In this document: in pieces, positions 1 through 6,580 of the stretch | Position numbering within the stretch: the first letter of the stretch is position 1 | Layout of the letters: the number at the start of each line of letters is the position of its first letter | Source of the DNA: an uncultured Bacteroidales bacterium | Lineage (GTDB): Bacteria > Bacteroidota > Bacteroidia > Bacteroidales > UBA932 | Length of the DNA: 49,179 bases | Assembly (NCBI GenBank): GCA_944326385.1 | Contig: CALVDT010000098.1 | Location: 1-49,179 of the forward strand | Direction of reading: 5' to 3' | Program-made: the position numbers and the translations under genes | Notes under the pieces: model-generated | What the model saw: only the letters and a program-made list of their open reading frames with translations | The model's database searches: none | Told to the model about the DNA's origin: nothing

Positions 1-166
1 AAATTTATTTGCCTTTGTTCTCGCTTAATCGCTTATTTGTCCGCTGTGCGCCCATATATAGCTGCCGCTCGACAAAGTCAAATTTATTTGCCTTTGTTCT
101 CGCTTAATCGCTATATTTGCAGAAGAAGGTGCTGCGGAACGGCATCTGATGATATGATTTCACGAT
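1..166 (+). repeat. Direct repeat containing the antiporter promoter
   Basis: The same 33 bases occur at 1-33 and 80-112. The 26-base core (5-30 and 84-109) is found once more, inverted, at 6322-6347. In the second copy the core runs straight into a Bacteroidetes promoter: TTTG at 87-90, 21 bases, then TATATTTG at 112-119, giving a leader of about 40 bases to the gene at 167. In the first copy the matching -7 position reads TTATTTGT, so it looks like a decayed promoter. The reverse strand is open for short stretches but shows no recognisable protein. Confidence 0.75.
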
Positions 167-2233
167 ATGGATTTGCTTGCTGCTTTTAACCTGCCTGTCA
201 CAGACCCTACATGGATATTCTTTATTGTCCTTATTATAATATTGTTCGCACCTCTGCTTCTCGGAAAACTGAGGATTCCCCATATCATAGGGATGATTCT
301 GGCGGGAGTGGCGATCGGTGAGTTCGGCTTCAACATCCTGGAACGGGACAGCAGCTTCGAGCTTTTCGGAAGAGTCGGACTGTTCTATATCATGTTTCTT
401 GCCGGGCTGGAAATGGATCTTGAGGATTTCAGAAAAAACAAAGTCAAAGGGCTGGTATTCGGTTTATTGACTTTTGCTGTCCCGATGGCTCTCGGCATAT
501 GGAGCAGCATGTCCTTGCTCGGATTCTCACTGACCACATCCATATTGCTTTCCAGTATGTATGCCTCGCATACACTTGTGGCATATCCGATTGTCAGCAG
601 GTACGGGATTTCACGGCAGCGCAGCGTCAACATCACTATAGGCGGCACAGTCATAACGGTGACTCTTGCCCTTATTATACTGGCTGTAATAAGCGGAATG
701 TACAAGGGGACTTCAGACGGCTGGTACTGGCTTCTGCTTTTCGTGAATGTGGTGCTGATAAGTGTCCTGATAGTGTTCTGCTTCCCGATGGTCGCAAGAT
801 GGTTCTTCAGAAAATATGATGACCCGGTGATGCAGTTCGTGTTTGTACTTGCGATGGTCTTTCTCGGCGGAGGCCTGATGTCGCTTGCCGGAATGGAGGG
901 AATACTCGGGGCGTTCCTTGTCGGTATTGTCCTGAATCCGCTTATACCGAGAGTCTCGCCTCTGATGAACAGACTTGAATTTGTGGGAAATGCGCTTTTC
1001 ATACCGTATTTCCTGATCGGGGTCGGAATGATCATAGACATAAGGACCTTGTTCACCGGAGGGACTGCTTTGAAAGTGGCAGTGGTCATGACAGTGGTGG
1101 CTACGCTGAGCAAATGGCTTGCCGCATACGGGACACAGAAGATATTCAGGATGTCACGGAACGAAAGGGGAATGATGTTCGGCCTCAGCAATGCCCAGGC
1201 CGCCGCTACTCTTGCGGCAGTACTGGTAGGGCATGACATAATCCTTGACAACGGGGAGAGGCTATTGAATGACGATGTGCTGAACGGGACAGTGGTGATG
1301 ATTCTGTTCACCTGCATCATAAGTTCTCTTGCGACGGACTGGTTCGGACGCAAACTCGCCGTAGCCCAGCCTGCCGAGGTCAAGGACAATGACGATCCCG
1401 GGGAAAGGATACTTATCCCCGTGGCCAATCCTGATACCATAGAATCCCTGGTCAATCTTGGACTTGTCATCCGCAGGCCGAAGTCCAGGGGCGGTTTCGT
1501 GGCTTTGAATGTAAATGTCGATTCGGCAAGGAATACAGTGAAGTCCGAGGCGGGGAAGCGCGGACTGGAGAAGGTGGCGAAGATAGCGGCAGCCGCCGAT
1601 GTGAACGTCAGCATGGTCAGCCGTTATGATACGAGTGTATCGTCGGGTATCATCCACACGATCAAGGAGTATTCGGCTACAAGCGTAGTGATCGGACTGC
1701 ACCAGAAGTCCGGATTCCTGGATTCCTTTTTCGGGGCACTGACTAACAATCTCCTCAAAGGGACGAATCTTGAAGTCATGGTTGCGCGTTTCACCATGCC
1801 GGTCAACACTGTCAAGAATATGGTGGTGATAGTGCCTCCGCGTGCCGAATACGAGGCTGGATTCTCGCAATGGACAGCTCATCTTTCCAGAATGACTGGG
1901 CAGCTCGGATGCAGGGTGCTTTATGTCTCTGAAGGGGAGACAGGGAATCAGGTCCGGATGAAATGCCGGTTTTACGGAGTAGAGACTTCCTCCAGATTTG
2001 AAAGCGTGGAGAAACTGACGCTTCCTGAGCAGATGTCAAGGCAGATGAAGTCTGAAGATGTTCTGGTGGTGGTAAGCGCGCGGAGCGGATCGATATCGTA
2101 CGACCCTGCAATGGACCGGCTTCCGCAGTATCTCGTGAAGAACGAATCCATCGGGAATTTCATGATAATCTATCCTGAACAGGTAGATCTGGAAGATATG
2201 GTGTCGTTCTCCGACCCGATGGGCAACGCATGA
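167..2233 (+). CDS. Cation:proton antiporter, CPA2 (KefB/NapA-like) family
   Basis: An inner-membrane Na+/H+ or K+/H+ antiporter. About the first 395 residues form a run of roughly a dozen hydrophobic helices with the CPA2 pattern: PLLLGKLRIPHIIGMILAG near the N-terminus and small-residue-rich helices such as GGGLMSLAGMEGILGAFLVG. From about residue 410 to 688 there is a soluble tail starting GERILIPVANP, which resembles universal-stress-protein modules common on Bacteroidetes antiporters and would sense or regulate. The length (688) fits such fusions. It stands alone, with its promoter in the repeat just upstream. The transported ion (Na+ or K+) cannot be told from the sequence. Confidence 0.85.
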   Translation: MDLLAAFNLPVTDPTWIFFIVLIIILFAPLLLGKLRIPHIIGMILAGVAIGEFGFNILERDSSFELFGRVGLFYIMFLAGLEMDLEDFRKNKVKGLVFGLLTFAVPMALGIWSSMSLLGFSLTTSILLSSMYASHTLVAYPIVSRYGISRQRSVNITIGGTVITVTLALIILAVISGMYKGTSDGWYWLLLFVNVVLISVLIVFCFPMVARWFFRKYDDPVMQFVFVLAMVFLGGGLMSLAGMEGILGAFLVGIVLNPLIPRVSPLMNRLEFVGNALFIPYFLIGVGMIIDIRTLFTGGTALKVAVVMTVVATLSKWLAAYGTQKIFRMSRNERGMMFGLSNAQAAATLAAVLVGHDIILDNGERLLNDDVLNGTVVMILFTCIISSLATDWFGRKLAVAQPAEVKDNDDPGERILIPVANPDTIESLVNLGLVIRRPKSRGGFVALNVNVDSARNTVKSEAGKRGLEKVAKIAAAADVNVSMVSRYDTSVSSGIIHTIKEYSATSVVIGLHQKSGFLDSFFGALTNNLLKGTNLEVMVARFTMPVNTVKNMVVIVPPRAEYEAGFSQWTAHLSRMTGQLGCRVLYVSEGETGNQVRMKCRFYGVETSSRFESVEKLTLPEQMSRQMKSEDVLVVVSARSGSISYDPAMDRLPQYLVKNESIGNFMIIYPEQVDLEDMVSFSDPMGNA

Positions 2234-2634
2234 TCCCGGCTGCGTGGGAGAGTGCCGGAGTGGTTGCAATGAGGAAAGGAAATGTCTGTGGTTGCATTAC
2301 TGGAGCAGAGGTGCAATAAACGTGAAAAAGGGCTGAGAAAGTAAGTAGTAAGTATCAGTCGAACATTACTTCAGCAATTCCGGAAATTTTTGCTGCCTTT
2401 TCTCACGCAAACATCACACACCCCCCCCCGCTGCCTTACACACCCGGAACTTTTTCCGCCGCAGGTCTTCAAATCCGCATAAAAAATGAGGGTGGGGCAA
2501 AAGGGTACTTTCTGCGTTATACTTGATTCGAAAATCCTCATGTACGACAGTACACTGCGGTTTTCTCATCTTCACAGGCCTCGAAATTCCACCTTTTGAC
2601 CCACCCTCCCTCTTTAAGTAAGGTGTCAAACAAA
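2234..2634. other. Gene-free stretch with C9 tract and palindromic element
   Basis: No credible reading frame is visible. It holds a short direct repeat GTGGTTGCA (2260s and 2290s), a near-palindrome AGCAATTCCGGAAATTTTTG at 2373-2392, a run of nine C at 2421-2429, and the 121-base inverted-repeat element described separately (2488-2608). It forms the left part of the accessory pocket between the antiporter and tRNA-Gln. Confidence 0.6.
2488..2608 (-). repeat. 121-bp palindromic element; possible hicAB terminator
   Basis: Arms 2488-2504 (GAGGGTGGGGCAAAAGG) and 2592-2608 are 17-base inverted repeats with one mismatch. The interior holds a second, imperfect hairpin around TGTACGACAGTACA (centre about 2546). 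Read on the minus strand, the outer stem lies 27 bases after the hicB stop and is followed by ATTTTTT, so it could end hicAB transcription. The long loop and nested palindromes look more like a mobile intergenic repeat that was co-opted than a simple terminator. Confidence 0.6.
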
Positions 2635-3045
2635 TCAGAAAGAGGTATGTATAAGTTCATTGCCCAAATTGTGCAGGGCGGTTTCTATCTTTTCAACCTG
2701 CGCTTTACGCGGTTTCGATATGCCGTGCATGTAATTCCACATCTGCTTGGTATTTATCCCTGCGAGTTTTCCGAGGGCGGTCGGAGTTATAATCCCCTCA
2801 TAATACTCAAGCAATCCCTGGACATCGAATTTATATTCAAACTCATAATCCTTGTCCAACCAGTCAGGCCATGTTGCCGCATGGTCTTTCCCGATTTCTT
2901 CCTTGGTGATTCTTATGGATTCGAGCATTTCAGCTTTCGCTTCGTCAATAGTATCTCCCATACCGAAAAATGATGGAGTATCTTCGCAGTAGACATTGTA
3001 TGTCCCATCCTTTGCCCTGTCAATAATAACTTTAATCTTTTCCAT
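2635..3045 (-). CDS. hicB: HicB-family antitoxin
   Basis: The antitoxin of a HicAB type II toxin-antitoxin module; it neutralises the HicA mRNA interferase and represses the operon. Residues 1-60 match the HicB fold: VIIDRAKDGTYNVYCEDTP, then GMGDTIDEAKAEMLESI. The C-terminal part (about 85-130) is a DNA-binding helix-turn-helix with PTALGKLAGINTKQMWNYM and KPRKAQVEKIETALHNLG. It lies 26 bases after hicA on the same strand, in the HicA-first order. The pair is AT-richer than flanking genes and sits beside tRNA-Gln and an integrase fragment, which suggests acquisition by transfer. Confidence 0.88.
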   Translation of the reverse strand: MEKIKVIIDRAKDGTYNVYCEDTPSFFGMGDTIDEAKAEMLESIRITKEEIGKDHAATWPDWLDKDYEFEYKFDVQGLLEYYEGIITPTALGKLAGINTKQMWNYMHGISKPRKAQVEKIETALHNLGNELIHTSF

Positions 3046-3071
3046 AACATCATATTTTTCAAAGGACGGCG

Positions 3072-3248
3072 CTAAAGCCCTATTTCCTTTTTGAGTTTCA
3101 TTACCAGACCTTTTTTCATTTCTTTGCTTCCGTGATACGGAACCGTAATCTGTTTGCCGTTCTTTTCATAAATTATGTGGCTTCCGGCTTGCCTGATTTC
3201 TTTCCATCCGTTGATTTGGACGAGTCTGTGAAATTCACTTGATTTCAT
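3072..3248 (-). CDS. hicA: HicA-family toxin (mRNA interferase)
   Basis: A 58-residue double-stranded-RNA-binding-fold toxin that cleaves mRNA when not bound by HicB. It shows the family core: MKSSEFHRLVQINGWKEIRQ, then the catalytic-histidine segment GSHIIYEKNGKQITVPYHG and a C-terminal lysine-rich helix. I start it at the ATG of MKSSEF (3248) rather than nine codons upstream, because AGGAAG lies just before that ATG and the usual family length is about 60. It is the first gene of hicA-hicB. All expected parts are present, so the toxin looks intact. Confidence 0.87.
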   Translation of the reverse strand: MKSSEFHRLVQINGWKEIRQAGSHIIYEKNGKQITVPYHGSKEMKKGLVMKLKKEIGL

Positions 3249-3281
3249 ATTCTTCCTGTTTGTTTGACAATGCAAATATGG

Positions 3282-3328
3282 GAATATTTTCCATTATTAC
3301 AAAATAACAATAGAAAAATTTCCATTAT
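3282..3328 (-). promoter_or_regulatory. Paired direct repeats upstream of hicA
   Basis: GAATATTTTCCATTAT (3282-3297) and GAAAAATTTCCATTAT (3313-3328) are two near-identical 16-base boxes with 31-base periodicity, three helical turns, just ahead of hicA. CATATTTG, one base off the TAnnTTTG consensus, lies between them and the gene (3269-3277 region). By analogy with autoregulated HicAB operons they are candidate HicB operators. The distal box overlaps the stop codon of the integrase fragment. Confidence 0.5.
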
Positions 3329-3672
3329 ATTATGGTGTGGGGCTTCTTCAGTTCCTCGTTTGCGTTCGGCGTGATTCCGGAATCTTTTCTGACCACATCT
3401 TCACAGTACCGGGCGATATCCTGGGTCTTCAGCTGTTTTTTTACCCGGCCTGAATGACAGTCCGGAGAGTCGGAGAATACGTATGCCTTCGGATCCGACA
3501 TATCGAGCGAGCTGATGAATGGCATCATGTCGTCTGGGATGGTCCGGTAGGATTCGTTGTCGTTCTTGGCGATATCGGCCCGGATATGGACGGTCTCTTT
3601 TTGCAGGTCTATGTCTTCACATTTCAGAAGGGCTATTTCGCGAGCCTGCCCCGTTTTTATGTGTGGCCTTAT
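3325..3672 (-). pseudogene. Truncated tyrosine recombinase (integrase) remnant
   Basis: An open stretch of about 115 codons without a proper start encodes part of a Bacteroidetes-type tyrosine recombinase catalytic domain. It has the first catalytic-box region AREIALLKCEDIDL, then VHIRADIAKNDNESYRTIPD and a segment like LDMSDPKAYVFSD. The SAM-like N-terminal domain is gone. The frame ends (TAA at 3325) before the H-x-x-R and tyrosine boxes, so it cannot be active. It begins only 38 bases from the 3' end of tRNA-Gln, the place expected for an integrase of an element inserted in that tRNA. It is best read as the relic of a lost island. Confidence 0.75.
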
Positions 3673-3710
3673 TTAAATCGTTGTGATATAGTGTGTTATG
3701 TGATTTTTTG

Positions 3711-3781
3711 TTGAGATACCAAGATTCGAACTTGGACAGACAGAACCAAAATCTGTAGTGCTACCATTACACCATATCTCA
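3711..3781 (-). tRNA. tRNA-Gln (TTG)
   Basis: A complete cloverleaf of 71 bases: acceptor TGAGATA pairs with TATCTCA, anticodon stem ACAGA/TCTGT encloses TTTTGGT with anticodon TTG, and the T-arm is CCAAG-TTCGAAT-CTTGG. CCA is not encoded. An integrase fragment and HicAB follow its 3' end, so it has probably served as an attachment site. Confidence 0.95.
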
Positions 3782-3791
3782 ATTCCGGCTG

Positions 3792-3823
3792 CAAATATAA
3801 CCTTTATTTTGATTTTCTGCAAA
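3792..3823 (-). promoter_or_regulatory. tRNA-Gln promoter
   Basis: On the minus strand TTTG (3823-3820), exactly 20 bases, then TATATTTG (3799-3792). This is a textbook Bacteroidetes vegetative promoter ending 11 bases before the mature tRNA 5' end. Confidence 0.75.
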
Positions 3824-3871
3824 TCAGCGAATCCGCATTGAGCCATGGTATTGTACACCATTATTACGTTG

Positions 3872-4309
3872 TCAGAACAGACCGTATATCAGATTCCAGA
3901 CAAGGAAACGTCCGAATTTGCCCACAAGCATCAGTACAATGCTCCAGAACGGTCTGGTCTTGTAGAACCCGAGGGCAATGGCTACTACGTCACCGACTAT
4001 CGGTACCCAGCAGAACAAGGCCAGCCATACACCGTAGCGGTCGATTCTTGCTTTCTGCTTTGACAGTGTCTCCGGCTTCACTTTGAACCATTTCTCGATC
4101 CATTCCCATTTGCCTATCCAGCCTATCAGATAAGTTAATACGCTACCGAGCCAGTTCCCGAGCGTACCGACCAGAAGGCATCCGGCAGGATTGCCTGTAG
4201 CTGCCAGTACTGCCAGATATATGGCATCGGAGCTGAACGGGACTACCGTTGCTGCAAGGAAAGTCCCGAGAAACAGCCCCGGCAGCCCAAGTTCTTCAAG
4301 TCCTGACAT
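3872..4309 (-). CDS. YqaA/DedA-like membrane protein (VTT domain)
   Basis: A 145-residue inner-membrane protein of the DedA/SNARE-associated superfamily, YqaA branch. Visible family marks are the re-entrant motif LFLGTFLAATVVPFSSDAIY near the N-terminus, GTLGNWLGSVLTYLIGWIG in the middle, and the R-x-G-x-W-x2-F-x2-R/W-x-P-x2-G signature, here RYGVWLALFCWVPIVGD. Family members are linked to lipid scrambling and membrane homeostasis; the substrate here is unknown. It starts 3 bases after tadA ends, so the two are co-transcribed. The very short distal length is normal for YqaA. Confidence 0.82.
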   Translation of the reverse strand: MSGLEELGLPGLFLGTFLAATVVPFSSDAIYLAVLAATGNPAGCLLVGTLGNWLGSVLTYLIGWIGKWEWIEKWFKVKPETLSKQKARIDRYGVWLALFCWVPIVGDVVAIALGFYKTRPFWSIVLMLVGKFGRFLVWNLIYGLF

Positions 4310-4312
4310 GGA

Positions 4313-4753
4313 TCATTTTCTTTTTTCCCTGAAAAAATCCGAGACGAGAGTTCCGCATTCTTCTGTCAGGACGCCACCGGTTGTTCCGGTTTTCGGATGG
4401 AGAAGGGAAGGTGAATAGAGAGAGTAGCCGCGCTTGGGATCGGAGCATCCGTAGACGATTCTGCTGATCTGTGACCAGTTTAATGCGGCTGCGCACATAG
4501 GACAAGGCTCCACCGTGACATAGAGTGTGCATTTGTCAAGATATTTCCCGCCCAATGCCTGTGTGGCGGATGTTACAGCTATCATTTCAGCGTGGGCTGT
4601 GGGGTCATGAAGCCTTTCGGTCATGTTGTGGCCTCTTGCTATAATCCGCCCGTTGCAGACAATAACTGCCCCGACAGGCACTTCGTCTTCGTCGAATGCG
4701 GCCGAAGCCTCCTTGAGAGCTTCCCGCATGAATTTTTCATCATTGTTTTCCAT
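4313..4753 (-). CDS. tadA: tRNA adenosine(34) deaminase / nucleoside deaminase
   Basis: Converts A34 of tRNA-Arg(ACG) to inosine, or deaminates a free base. It is a 146-residue CDA-fold zinc enzyme with H54-A-E56 (HAEMIAV) and PCPMC (C84, C87) supplying the three zinc ligands and the catalytic glutamate. I place the start at ATG 4753 (MENNDEKFMREALKEA), because TATCTTTG (4767-4760) ends only six bases before it and an upstream start would lie before the promoter. TadA and guanine-deaminase-like members are hard to separate by eye. The EVPVGAVIV and HNMTERLHDPTAHAE context favours TadA. Confidence 0.82.
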   Translation of the reverse strand: MENNDEKFMREALKEASAAFDEDEVPVGAVIVCNGRIIARGHNMTERLHDPTAHAEMIAVTSATQALGGKYLDKCTLYVTVEPCPMCAAALNWSQISRIVYGCSDPKRGYSLYSPSLLHPKTGTTGGVLTEECGTLVSDFFREKRK

Positions 4754-4759
4754 TGCCTG

Positions 4760-4792
4760 CAAAGATACATCTTTCTTCCGGCTCTTCCCAGA
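4760..4792 (-). promoter_or_regulatory. tadA promoter, near-leaderless
   Basis: TCTG (4792-4789), 21 bases, then TATCTTTG (4767-4760) on the minus strand. The ATG of tadA begins at 4753, so transcription would start at or within a few bases of the start codon. Confidence 0.55.
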
Positions 4793-4827
4793 GAAAGTCA
4801 GACGGACTGTATCAGTAACTCCGGAGA

Positions 4828-5676
4828 TCAGAAATCCGAGCACCCATACCAGTACGGGGAATCGTCAGAAGCTTCCACCTTGTATTCTATCCTGTCAGGA
4901 AGATTGTGGAACAGGTCGAATCCGGTCATCTCTTCTATCTCGTCGACTGTCTTCATCTCGGTGTTGCCCGTCTGGTCGAATATATAGGCGACAGCTGTCC
5001 AACCTGCCTCAGGATCATTTCTGAGCACTGCCTTGAACATCCGGTACGGAACGGCTATATCGTCATTGATCCCCACGTATGACGGGACTCCATTGGTGCC
5101 CTGTCCTGCTGATGACGGCACGATGCCTCCGACAATGTATATCGTCGTATTGTATCTGTTTTTCGCCCAGTCCCTGCACTTTTCCTCTATCCTGTTCCAG
5201 ACATCATGGTTCAGACTCCTGCTCATGGGGCAGATGTTGCTCATGTAGAAGCATTCCGCCATGGCTCTCCCGCTCCATTTGTTGTCTGCGGCAGGGCAGA
5301 TATGGCCGCGTTCGTATCGGTATTTGCTGTAATTGTATTGTCTGTCAGGGCATCCCGGTATTTCCGGATCCGGCACGAAGGCTTCAGTACCGGGCCTTGA
5401 CGCGACATTGTGTTCGAGCCTCTCTTCGGTAAGAATCCATGCCACCCAGTTGGGTATGCGCAGTCCTGGATTGAAAGATACCGTGTAGCCTGTCCTGCGC
5501 ACGATTTTTTCCTGCCCATGTTTTCCCGAGAATGCAGGCAGTTCGTACATGTCGCTCCATCTGCGTCCGTCGGTCCCGTCCGTGACAGTCTGGGCATTGA
5601 CACGGCCCGTTCCAAGAATGGCAATTACGGCCAGACATGTCATCCGTTTGAATAGAGATATCGATTTTCTTTTCAT
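4828..5676 (-). CDS. Secreted DNA/RNA non-specific endonuclease (NucA-like)
   Basis: A 282-residue exported nuclease of the beta-beta-alpha-metal family. The N-terminus (MKRKSISLFKRMTCLAVIAI ending near VNAQ) is a signal peptide, which is why I start at 5676 rather than the longer frame. The active-site motif is YERGHICPAADNKW, a DRGH-type motif with E for D; the H is the general base, and the downstream N in YMSNICPM helps bind the metal. It would degrade nucleic acid in the periplasm or outside. It lies 43 bases after the exonuclease gene on the same strand, so the two may share a transcript. Confidence 0.85.
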   Translation of the reverse strand: MKRKSISLFKRMTCLAVIAILGTGRVNAQTVTDGTDGRRWSDMYELPAFSGKHGQEKIVRRTGYTVSFNPGLRIPNWVAWILTEERLEHNVASRPGTEAFVPDPEIPGCPDRQYNYSKYRYERGHICPAADNKWSGRAMAECFYMSNICPMSRSLNHDVWNRIEEKCRDWAKNRYNTTIYIVGGIVPSSAGQGTNGVPSYVGINDDIAVPYRMFKAVLRNDPEAGWTAVAYIFDQTGNTEMKTVDEIEEMTGFDLFHNLPDRIEYKVEASDDSPYWYGCSDF

Positions 5677-5719
5677 CTTCTTATGGTTTTCCAGGTTATG
5701 GCCGGGAATCCAGGATTTC

Positions 5720-6241
5720 TTATCTCGTACACATGTCTTCCATTTCCCTGAGATACAGTCTGGCGCACATTTCCGCATCATCACCTGCCCTGTGGTGCTT
5801 GCCTTCCGGTATACCGAGCTGAGCGCAAAGGTAGCCCAGCCTGTTGCATCCGAAAGAATATATCCGTCGGGCTGTCTGCAGGGAGCATTCCCATTTCAGT
5901 TCCGGGAGGTGGAGGTTGTACAGTTTCGACGATTCGACAAGACAGCTGCGGTCGAAAGCCACGTTGTGTGCCACGAAGGTGTCGAATTCATCGAGGTATT
6001 TCCGTTCGATCTCTTCCCAGACATTTGCAAAGTCGGGTGCGTCTTCCGTATCTTTCGGAGTAATTCCGTGTATTCCGATGTTCTTGTAGAAATAATAGTT
6101 GTTTACCGGCCTTACAAGCCATGATTTCGTCTCCGATACCATACCGTTCCTGACAGCGCAGATCCCTATCTCGCATACCGATGCCCTGCTGCCGGTAGCA
6201 GTTTCGAAATCTATTGCCAGAAAATCAAGTTCACGAGTCAT
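5720..6241 (-). CDS. 3'-5' exonuclease, DEDDh (DnaQ-like)
   Basis: A 173-residue stand-alone exonuclease domain. Exo I is DFETA (D11, E13), Exo II HNVAFDRSCL with its aspartate, and Exo III HHRAGDDAEMCARL with the catalytic histidine and last aspartate, so all four acidic ligands are present. Likely roles are DNA proofreading, RNA turnover or mismatch repair; the family alone does not decide. Its promoter (TATATTTG at 6319-6312) is part of the same repeat that drives the antiporter at 167. The secreted nuclease follows downstream. Confidence 0.85.
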   Translation of the reverse strand: MTRELDFLAIDFETATGSRASVCEIGICAVRNGMVSETKSWLVRPVNNYYFYKNIGIHGITPKDTEDAPDFANVWEEIERKYLDEFDTFVAHNVAFDRSCLVESSKLYNLHLPELKWECSLQTARRIYSFGCNRLGYLCAQLGIPEGKHHRAGDDAEMCARLYLREMEDMCTR

Positions 6242-6311
6242 CTGATTCCAGTTATTTTATACCTTGCCTGTAGATATTACGGCCTGTATAGTACCGATGC
6301 CGTATTTTCTG

Positions 6312-6347
6312 CAAATATACAGATTAAGCGAGAACAAAGGCAAATAA
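6312..6347 (-). promoter_or_regulatory. Inverted copy of the promoter repeat, driving the exonuclease
   Basis: The 26-base core at 6322-6347 (minus strand) is identical to 5-30 and 84-109. After a two-base gap comes TATATTTG (6319-6312) and then CAGAA, the same geometry as ahead of the antiporter. The leader to ATG 6241 is about 60 bases. Confidence 0.7.
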
Positions 6348-6348
6348 G

Positions 6349-6453
6349 GTGAACAAAAAACTCTATATGGACGAGGATACTCTTGAAAAGAAGGAATCTT
6401 TTGAAAGGGTGAAGTCACACATTTGCAGTTTGTACAGTAAGTTGATGAAGTAA
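6349..6453 (+). CDS. Possible small reading frame, 34 codons
   Basis: Opens with GTG (6349) inside the end of the promoter repeat and runs MNKKLYMDEDTLEKKE and on to a TAA at 6451. An internal ATG (6367) would give 28 residues. The residue mix is that of a plausible charged helix, but there is no recognised family, no clear ribosome site and no promoter on this strand. It may be the remnant of a longer gene or chance. Confidence 0.2.
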   Translation: MNKKLYMDEDTLEKKESFERVKSHICSLYSKLMK

Positions 6454-6580
6454 GAGAATTTTGTGGTACGGCCGAAGCAATCCGGAAATTTTGCAAGTGT
6501 CAAACTCCGGAATTTAACAGTCTTTCCTGTATTCCGGCAGAATTCCTAACTTTGCATCAGGCAAAAAATATGGACACAAG

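Larger units (their letters stand above)
6242..6580. other. Intergenic stretch between exonuclease and acetyltransferase genes
   Basis: Besides the inverted promoter repeat it holds a possible 34-codon reading frame (6349-6453), the motif AGCAATCCGGAAATTTTGC at 6476-6494 (a close match to 2373-2393) with a second TCCGGAATTT about 30 bases on, and the acetyltransferase promoter with TAACTTTG at 6547-6554. No larger gene is visible. Confidence 0.5.

Noticed and set aside
385-1614. A 409-codon minus-strand frame within the antiporter
   Set aside because: Low-complexity S/T/P-rich translation, fully inside a well-supported gene.
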